43,860 nucleotides of DNA from Hondaea fermentalgiana (lineage: Eukaryota; Sar; Bigyra; Thraustochytrida; Thraustochytriidae). Where the stretch lies: positions 1 to 43,860 of the forward strand of contig NPFB01000148.1 of the NCBI GenBank assembly GCA_014084085.1. Reading direction: 5' to 3'. Every line of letters starts with the position of its first letter. Within the stretch, counting starts at the first letter, position 1. Shown here in pieces: positions 37,653-43,860 of the stretch. The translations under genes and the position numbers were made by a program. Below the pieces are notes generated by a model, which was not told the DNA's origin, made no database searches, and saw nothing but the letters and a program-made list of their open reading frames with translations.

Positions 37653-38833
37653 TTACTCGTTCTTGGATTTCTCAGCGCCTGGGATCGGACCTGTGCACCA
37701 TTGAGGAGCCCAAAGCATTTGGAATCCAAAAAGGTAGAGCATGATAATGTGATAGGCGACCTGGAGGTACGACAGCTCGATCGGGTACACGGTCTCGTAT
37801 GAGAGCACGAGCAAGGCATGGACTGTTTGAAATGATGGTAACGAGCGAGCGAGCGAGCGAAAGTTAGTTTTCCGCGTGGGAAGGAAACGAAGTCAGAGTA
37901 CTGCCAAGTCTAAGTCTTCTCTGCGAGACTCCCCTTTTCAGGTCTGCGAGTACGACCCTCAAAACACGACGAGGACATGGAACGGGAGAACATTGTCTGA
38001 GTGCATGAGCCAAGACTAAACTTACCGATGCAACTTGCGAATTGTGAAAGCTGAAAGGTGGTGATCCACTTCTTGAAGGGGTTGTTGATGCCAAAGCTCG
38101 AAACAAAGTAATGAGTGTACATGATGACGTGCGTCACCGAATTGATAAAGGCGCCGTACGAAGCCGTGCCGGATCCCCAGCCTCGGCTGAGAAGAAAAGG
38201 CCAGACCATAGCGATGGTGGCGTGATGGAATACCTGCAGGAACGAAATTTGCCTGTAGCTCTTCTTAAAGACCATGACAAAGGTGTCGACGTAATCAAGG
38301 TACTTTGAGAGGAAGTGAACAAAGACGAACCACTCGATGTCGGCGTCGCGCTTGTTGTTCAGACCAAAGGGATTGCGCAGGTCTGTCGGAAAAAGACCCC
38401 AGCTCATGTAAGCGCAGAGCACAATCTGCGTGAGATTGTAAATGGGCTGAACGCGGTTACGTAAAAACTCTGTAGCTGGGGGCTTGTCACGCATGAACCG
38501 GCTGAGCGTCCAGACCGCGACCAGATACAACGCGGGGATGCCCATGTAGACCGGCTCGGAGACCATGGTGTCGTAAAAGAGACTCCGATTGAAGACCATT
38601 TTGCCGTCGTTATCATTTGGCCCATTCTGGAAGGCGTAGTAGAAGGCTACGCCAAAGAGCGCGCAGATGTTAAAGGTGCGGAAGAAGCCGTCACGTCTGT
38701 CGATGGCCCTTCCCGCCCCGCGTGGCTTGGTCGTCTTTTCCGCTTGCGCAGCAGCCGTGATTCCCGCGGCTCCTGTCACCTTCTTTGGGTCCGGCAGCTC
38801 CACGGGCATCGCAGGCTCTGCGTGAGACGCCAT
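37653..38833 (-). CDS. ELO-family PUFA-type fatty acid elongase (two exons)
   Basis: Exon 1 is 38833-38026 and exon 2 is 37822-37653 (stop TAA). The donor is ATCG|GTAAGT; the intron (203 bases) has ACTAAC about 45 bases before the acceptor TTTCAAACAG. The join (978 bases) is in frame and gives 325 residues. Reading past the donor replaces the last membrane segments with nonsense, which supports splicing. This is the ER condensing enzyme that adds two carbons from malonyl-CoA to acyl-CoA. Features: KYLDYVDTFVMVFKK, the histidine box FLQVFHHATI near 202 (Q before the box is typical of PUFA elongases), MYTHYF, then FQLSQFASCIVHALLVLSYE across the junction, and a C-terminus ending GAEKSKNE. About seven membrane spans. 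Substrate chain (C18 or C20) cannot be told from sequence alone. Confidence 0.9.
37843..37862. repeat. (GAGC)n in the elongase intron
   Basis: A short GCGA/GAGC tetranucleotide run between the branch-like ACTAAC and the acceptor of the elongase intron; on the gene strand it reads CTCG, so it forms part of the pyrimidine-rich tract. Confidence 0.8.
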
Positions 38834-38880
38834 CTCTCACAGATTCCCCTTGCCTGCTTCTTCTTCCCCTTCTTCTCCTC

Positions 38881-38911
<31 letters not shown>

Positions 38912-39193
38912 ACGTCCGCCAGGAGCGTCCGTCGGCTCGGCTGACTCGCGTGCGGTCTGGCCAGTTCCGGGTCTGGAGCATTGGCGCCTCTTTCCCTCAA
39001 GTCTTGCTTGCTTGCAAGCAAAGCCTTGCCTCGCCTATTGCCAGAGCAAAAGTTGAAGTTGGCATGGACGTACGTACCACGCACCCACCGTGGCCCCCGC
39101 GTCGAGCCACGCCGTGTCGCGTCGGGTCCCACGGCCACGGCCTGCACGAGCTGCTGGTGCTGCAGCTGCAGCTGCGGCTGCTTTCGCTGCAGA
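38834..39193. repeat. Elongase upstream flank with (CTG)n
   Basis: GC-rich upstream flank of the minus-strand elongase. It carries a CTG trinucleotide run at about 38884-38911. No gene is seen in this part. Confidence 0.6.
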
Positions 39194-39664
39194 TCAGAAG
39201 CGCGAGGCCGTGAAGGGCGGAGCGCACCGTCGATGATCGGCGGGGTCATCGCGCTCCTGGATGGTCTTGAAAACTCGCGCGGCCTCATCGATATCGTCTT
39301 CGCGATGAGCGTAAGCGTAGTTCGGAAGGTAGTGAATGTGTGTGACCTGAGTCGCAAAGCACGGTACAGCATAAACCATCCCAGCCTCGATCAGAGCCCA
39401 AGAATCCGCGGCGTCTTCTCGAAGAGCAGCGCGGAGTGGGGCGGCGGCAGCAGCGCTCGGCCGCCGCAGGTCCTCGGCGCCGCGGGTTCTTGAGTTTCCA
39501 GACCTCCGGCAAGAGAAGGAAAGAAGGAAAGAAAGAAATGAAGAGCAGCCTGCAGCTGTGGGGCGAAGTTCCGGTTTCATCCGGGGGCGCGACGCGCTTA
39601 CATTGGGCTCGCGCAGCCACGAATCCGAGCTCTTCGCGCCGCACGCCCGCGGCAGCCTCGACAT
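39194..39664 (-). CDS. Hypothetical protein or exon, unrecognised
   Basis: ATG 39664 opens a 156-codon frame ending in TGA. The first ~80 residues are low-complexity (Ser/Arg/Ala-rich, and a CTTT-rich tract that could really be an intron's pyrimidine tract). The C-terminal part looks like genuine protein: SWALIEAGMVYAVPCFATQV, then HIHYLPNYAYAHREDDIDEA and ARVFKTIQERDDP. I cannot place it in a family. It may be a short gene or the last exon of a spliced one with its 5' part between 39480 and 39960. Confidence 0.3.
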   Translation of the reverse strand: MSRLPRACGAKSSDSWLREPNVSASRPRMKPELRPTAAGCSSFLSFLLSFSCRRSGNSRTRGAEDLRRPSAAAAAPLRAALREDAADSWALIEAGMVYAVPCFATQVTHIHYLPNYAYAHREDDIDEAARVFKTIQERDDPADHRRCAPPFTASRF

Positions 39665-40910
39665 ATCTCATGCAAAGCACGAGCCTCTAAAGCGCCGTCT
39701 CTGCGCGAAACGCGTGCTGTCGTCCTGGGCCGCCGGCCGGGCGAGCAGAGCGAAGTGGCACGGAACCGATCGAGCTCGCCGCAGCAGAGGTCCCCGAGGG
39801 GTCCCCAGAAGGTGCACACTCCGGATTTGTCACCACAGTCCCCACAGACAGACCGTCGATTGCGTCAGCTGCCGCGTAATGGTCTATGTGGGATAGACCG
39901 CTTAGAGAAAGGAGCGCGAGGGGGCATGAAATGAAAAGGCTCAAGAAGAGACCTATCAAAATGTCCTCCCGATTTGGGACTCCAAGCTCCGAGAATGACT
40001 GTGAGTTGGAGGAGTTGGAGGAGAAGTGAAGAAGTCTGCGTCCAGGAGGATCGCCGTGAACTGCGCCATGCGGCGATGTCCCGAAGCAGCGTGTGCTAAG
40101 CTAAGTCGATCCGATCTCTTGATCTCTTCCTTCTCTGGAGAGACCAGAGAGTTGTCGGATGCGGTCCGATATGTCATGATCTGGTTGGTTGAGCAATCGA
40201 AGCATCACTTTTCGCGAAGTAGCCGCCAGTCTCTGATCTGATTATTCGAGGGAGTCGCCCTCAGCATCGCCTCCCTCTGCGCCACCGCGTTTCTGCCCAA
40301 GATGATCGCCAAAGATTCCAAACTTGTTCCGTCGACGGTCACATACGCGCACAAGAGCCTGCTTCACTTTTTTGGCTTGCATTCGCTCGCATTTCGCTTT
40401 TTGCTTTGCTTCTTGCTCTTTGCTGTGTGTTTTGCTCTTTGCTGTGGTTTGTGCTCTTCACTTTGCTTTTGGCTTCGCATCATGGCTTCACGTCGTTCCC
40501 CCTTGCTGGGCATGAGTGCTTCGCAATGTTCCGCATCGCTCTGTTTCCGTCTGCAGCTGCTGCTGGAATGATTGTCGGATCCCGTGCACAGACGAGACAG
40601 ACTCCGTTCTGACGCGCATCCCGACGCGCGCGAAGCGCGACTCTCGCGCGCGCGAACACAGCGCAGACGCGGCCGCAGAAGCCCTCGGGCCCGCAGGCGC
40701 AGCCGCAGACGGCACACCCGGACAGCCGGCCGCCGCAGCGTGCTCTCGCGCGCCCGCGCGAAGAGCGGCAGGAGATCGCGCTCCAACTTGAAGGCGTCGA
40801 GGGCGTCGCGGGCGTCGACGTCGGCAGAGAGCGCGCACGGGAGGAGAGAGCGAGCAGGCGAGAGAAAGGGCCGGAGAGTGGCGGCGAAGGAGCGCGCGGC
40901 GACGAAGAGC
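39665..40910. other. Spacer upstream of SDR-CbiX gene
   Basis: About 1.2 kb. It includes a TTTGCTCTTTGCTTTG-like pyrimidine-rich stretch at about 40370-40470 and an Arg-coding GC-rich leader from about 40600 up to the ATG at 40911. The open frame upstream of 40911 begins at TTG 40572 and is Arg/Ser-rich, so I treat it as 5' UTR. No other gene is seen. Confidence 0.45.
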
Positions 40911-43151
40911 ATGAGCAGCGACGCGGCGGGCCCGCAAGGTCGCAAGGCCAACGCGGAAGAGGCGAAGAAAAAGTCGCTGCTCATCTTTGGCATCGGGTAC
41001 GTGGGCACGAGGCTGGCCAACAAACTCGTCGAAGGTGGACGATGGAAGGTGAGCGGCACGGTGCGCGAGGTGCTGCCAGAACTTGACGAAGACTTTGCCG
41101 AGTTTTATCCCGTCAAGAGCCTGGACCCCAGCGTCGAAGTTGTGCAATTTCCCTTTCCCCCAGGCGCGGAAAAAGATCTGGAAGCGTGCAAGACCTGGCT
41201 CCGCGCCTATGACAACTTTCTCTTCACCGCGCCCGTGAGCAAGGAGACGGGCCAGGATCCTTTCCTCGGAGACCCGGTGCTGGGCCAAGCCCTGATCGAG
41301 CTTGCGCAGGAAGGCGAGATCGACTGGGCCGCCTACCTGTCAACAACCTCAGTCTACGGAGACCACCAGGGCGGCTGGGTCGACGAGACGACGGCTGTGA
41401 CCCCGACTTTGCGACGGGGCAAGCTGCGTGCCAGTGTGGAGCGCGACTTTCTCACGTCTGGGCTCCCGGTCCAGATCTTTCGCCTGCCAGGCATTTACGG
41501 GCCGGGCCGAGGACCGGTCGCGCGCATCCGCCGCGGCGAGGCCAATGGGATTGTCAAGGAAGGCCAGGTATTCTCGAGAATTCATGTCGACGATGTTGTC
41601 GGCGCAGTCGAGCTTTCAATGGCGAATCCTAACCCTGGCCGTGTATACAATGTCGTGGATGACGAACCGGAAATGAACCACATTGTCACCGAATATGCGT
41701 GCGAGCTGCTCGGCGTGCGAAAGATCAAGAGACAAAACTACGAGGACATCAAGGATTCGATGAGCGCCTTTCGTCGCGGCTTCTTCTCCGAAAGTAAGCG
41801 GGTGTCGAACAAGCGGCTCACCGAGGAGCTCGGATACGCGCTGCAATACCGGACGTACCGCGAAGGTCTTGCAGCCCAAGTCGAAGAAGAAGTAGCCGCT
41901 GGATGGACAGTTGTCGAAGCTGACCCCAACGCCGAAGACGGCAAAGGAAACAGCGCCAAGCAGACAGAGCTCAAGAACGAGAGCGCCAAGCCCCAGGAAG
42001 CCGGCACGAACTCGCAACAGACTGGTTCACCGCGCCCGGTTGTCCGGCCACGCACTCGCGGACCAACCACGGCCAAGTCCTCGACAGAATGGGCCTTGGA
42101 GCAGGCTCAGGTCTGGCTCGGTTTTGCGGCTGACCTGCTGTGGCGTCGTGTTCTCGAGCCTCTCCACGCAAAACTCTGGCAAGGGCCGTGGGCGCCCATC
42201 CTGGCGTCCATGCTGCGTAGCTTTGGTCTTGGGTGTTGGGTTCCTCGCCAGCCGCGCCAGCCTTGGCTCACGCCCGGTTCTTCACAGCCGACAACATGCT
42301 TTCTCATTGACAATGGGAGCCTTCGCGCGGACTCGTACAAGCAGCTTCGTGTGCACGCGGGCAATTTGGAGGCCGAGTTGCACCGTAGCGGTGTTGCCAA
42401 TGTTCAGGTGTTGGCGGTGTCCGCGCGTTATAGCGACAGGATCGACGCGGAAGAGCTGGACGGCTCGAAGGCGATGACCCTCGAGCCCACGCTCGCTTCC
42501 CTCTCCAGCGCAGCAGAGGCCCAGGGCGACGACGCACCGCGTGTGCTGGCAGTGCCTTTTTTCCTCGGGCCCAGCAAGACGGTGACGGATTTCGTCCCGA
42601 GCAAGCTCAAGCAGTACCTTGGGGGCAACGAGGGCAAGGACTGGGCCGTCGCCGCGCCATTGGTGAGTACAGATGCCCGGATTGGCGGCATGCTTGCGGA
42701 TAGCGTGCGCAAAGTAGCCGCGGACCAGGGCTTGTCCCTCCCACTTCGCGTGGTGCTGGTCGACCACGGATCTCCGAGCCGGTCCGTGAACCGGACGCGG
42801 CGCGCTCTCGCTGCGCAGGTGAGGCGATTGCTCGGGGACGAGGCGTGCTGCGTTGTGGATTGCAGCATGGAGCGCCGCGACGGCGACGCCTTCGCTTTCA
42901 ACGACCCTCTTTTGGAGCGAGTCTTCGACCAGGGCGGGCTCAGTGAGGGTCCTGTTATTCTCGCCATGGCATTCCTGGCCCCTGGGCGCCATGCCGGCGA
43001 GGACGGCGACATTGCCGAGATCCTCGCCGATGTGCGTCGCCGCCACCCGCTGCTCGAGGTCCACCAGACGCCGCTCCTCGGCGACGTGGTCGTGAACGCC
43101 CCCAAGCTTTTGCCCGTTCTGCGCGACAGATGCCTCGAGACCATGCGCTAG
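40911..43151 (+). CDS. Fusion: atypical SDR (YeeZ-like) + CbiX-type chelatase
   Basis: A 746-residue two-part protein. Residues about 18-325 are an NAD(P)-binding atypical SDR of the YeeZ type: LLIFGIGYVGTRLANKL, LSTTSVYGDHQGGWVDE, FRLPGIYGPGRGP, HVDDVVGAVELSM and VYNVVDDEP. A polar linker with a Trp-rich helix (about 385-440) follows. Residues about 460-746 are a double CbiX/SirB-like class II chelatase: the first half is degenerate (LIDNGSLRADS, VPFFLGPSKTVTD), the second keeps the expected His residues (VDHGSPSRSVNRT, His619; FLAPGRHAGEDGD, His694). CbiX enzymes insert Co or Fe into sirohydrochlorin for cobalamin or siroheme. Whether this fusion acts on a tetrapyrrole is an inference. ATG 40911 is the first in frame, just before the Rossmann strand. 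Confidence 0.85.
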   Translation: MSSDAAGPQGRKANAEEAKKKSLLIFGIGYVGTRLANKLVEGGRWKVSGTVREVLPELDEDFAEFYPVKSLDPSVEVVQFPFPPGAEKDLEACKTWLRAYDNFLFTAPVSKETGQDPFLGDPVLGQALIELAQEGEIDWAAYLSTTSVYGDHQGGWVDETTAVTPTLRRGKLRASVERDFLTSGLPVQIFRLPGIYGPGRGPVARIRRGEANGIVKEGQVFSRIHVDDVVGAVELSMANPNPGRVYNVVDDEPEMNHIVTEYACELLGVRKIKRQNYEDIKDSMSAFRRGFFSESKRVSNKRLTEELGYALQYRTYREGLAAQVEEEVAAGWTVVEADPNAEDGKGNSAKQTELKNESAKPQEAGTNSQQTGSPRPVVRPRTRGPTTAKSSTEWALEQAQVWLGFAADLLWRRVLEPLHAKLWQGPWAPILASMLRSFGLGCWVPRQPRQPWLTPGSSQPTTCFLIDNGSLRADSYKQLRVHAGNLEAELHRSGVANVQVLAVSARYSDRIDAEELDGSKAMTLEPTLASLSSAAEAQGDDAPRVLAVPFFLGPSKTVTDFVPSKLKQYLGGNEGKDWAVAAPLVSTDARIGGMLADSVRKVAADQGLSLPLRVVLVDHGSPSRSVNRTRRALAAQVRRLLGDEACCVVDCSMERRDGDAFAFNDPLLERVFDQGGLSEGPVILAMAFLAPGRHAGEDGDIAEILADVRRRHPLLEVHQTPLLGDVVVNAPKLLPVLRDRCLETMR

Positions 43152-43860
43152 GCAGCTGGCTCACACATCCTGATTCCAGTCCCGCCTGGAGTCGTTTTTC
43201 GCCTCGGCCTCCCTGTCCCCGTCCATGATTAGGTTTTAAGATATCAGTAAGCGAGGCTTTCCCCCCCCGCTTTCACACCTTGGCGGAAACAAGTCCAATC
43301 AAGCAAATGCACTGCGTTGCACTTGTCCATTGGCGGGCTGGTCGCTGCTGAGGGCCTCGTCCTCCTCCAACTTGAGAGCAGCCTGTTGCAGCCTGCTGAT
43401 GTAGCTGCAGCTGCAGCCGGAAATGGAGGCAGATTAACCAAAATGACCAAAAGCACTTGAATCGAAACGTCCTTTTTATAGAAACGCGAGTGTGGCGTGC
43501 GCCGCCGCGCACACTCTGCTCGCTGCACACACACACACACGCCTCGCTCACTCACTCTAGCATTGCCATGTGTTAGTAAGAAGTGGGCCAAAGCCGCCTT
43601 GCATCTTCGATCCCATCATCGCTCGAGCACCCCGGCCGTGTCGCGCGCCGCGCCGCGCTGAGCCAAGCCAAGCCAAGCCCAGCCCAGCCAAGCCAAGCCC
43701 AGCCCGCGCCTCTCCTGCCAGCGCCGTCCGTGCCTCGTTCACTCACTCCTCCATCACCTCGCGCAGCCCGGCCCTGTGCGCTCGAACCAGATCCAGCGTC
43801 AGACATACATACATCCAGCCAGCCAGCCAGCCCGCCCGCCAGCCAAGAGGGCGCGCGCCC
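43152..43860. other. 3' flank and window end with AGCCA repeats
   Basis: Contains a C run at about 43261-43269, CA units near 43528-43542, an AGCCA/AGCCC pentanucleotide array at about 43661-43705 and CAGC units at about 43815-43845. The minus strand holds a candidate last exon (listed separately). Otherwise no gene is seen. Confidence 0.5.
43299..43569 (-). CDS. Candidate last exon of an unrecognised spliced gene
   Basis: On the minus strand an acceptor GGCTGCAGCTGCAG ends at 43405 and is followed by 35 codons to TGA at 43299-43301. They encode a short coiled-coil-like end, YISRLQQAALKLEEDEALSS. A tiny exon at 43569-43556 (ATGGCAATGCTAGA, donor GTGAGT) would join in frame and give only 39 residues, so the real 5' part may lie beyond the window or in another exon. 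An ACTAAC just before that ATG is an alternative reading, as a branch site. Not recognised. Confidence 0.22.

Noticed and set aside
40572..40910. Arg/Ser-rich extension of the SDR-CbiX protein
   Set aside because: It starts at TTG and has no conserved content; ATG 40911 lies just before the Rossmann strand.

Overview
The window reads as nuclear DNA of a GC-rich unicellular eukaryote, most likely a thraustochytrid-type stramenopile. The organism call is an inference. It rests on a PUFA-type ELO elongase, a one-piece ApbE/fumarate reductase/NADH reductase fusion, a cGMP kinase, UFMylation and BLOC-1 genes together with a SohB-type protease, mostly intron-poor genes, and dense microsatellites. 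Introns are few and short (124-203 bases in the genes I could join), with GTAAG donors and ACTAAC/ACTAAA branch sites. A 100-N assembly gap lies at 14823-14922.

Layout. Positions 1-5.3 kb hold a flavin-split-barrel (PNPOx-like) protein, a SohB/SppA-type S49 peptidase and a sulfotransferase whose C-terminus ends in a polybasic stretch plus a CaaX-like CSVM. Positions 6.5-14.6 kb hold the 1220-residue fumarate reductase fusion, an SLC19-type (folate/thiamine) carrier, a RuvC-fold resolvase-like nuclease and a small basic/acidic protein ending CLIC. After the gap come a divergent ribonucleotide reductase large subunit without an ATP cone, a JTB-family membrane protein and DDRGK1/UFBP1. At 21-24.6 kb two dual-CRIB PAK/STE20-like kinases lie tail to tail, an inverted duplicate pair. 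At 25.6-29.0 kb are a DUF3712-like membrane protein and a three-exon BLOC-1 subunit 2 gene. At 30.0-36.5 kb a metallo-beta-lactamase-fold phosphodiesterase-like protein with cyclic-nucleotide-binding-like domains converges on a cGMP-dependent protein kinase; both begin with N-myristoylation motifs. At 37.6-43.2 kb are a two-exon ELO fatty acid elongase and a fusion of an atypical SDR with a CbiX-type chelatase.

How the genes relate. Eukaryotic neighbours need not cooperate, but the phosphodiesterase-like/PKG pair looks like a membrane-tethered cyclic-nucleotide module, and the PAK pair points to amplified Rho/Cdc42-type signalling. Several proteins carry lipidation signals: two N-myristoylation starts and two CaaX-like ends.

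Start codons matter here. The longest open frames of the sulfotransferase, SLC19, resolvase, DDRGK1, PKG and SDR-CbiX genes begin at TTG or GTG, so I moved those starts to the first sensible ATG. The reductase large subunit has no usable ATG at its 5' end. Large spacers are GC-rich, full of short tandem repeats, and mostly without recognisable genes; a few candidate exons in them are listed at low confidence. I saw no tRNA, rRNA, CRISPR or transposase.
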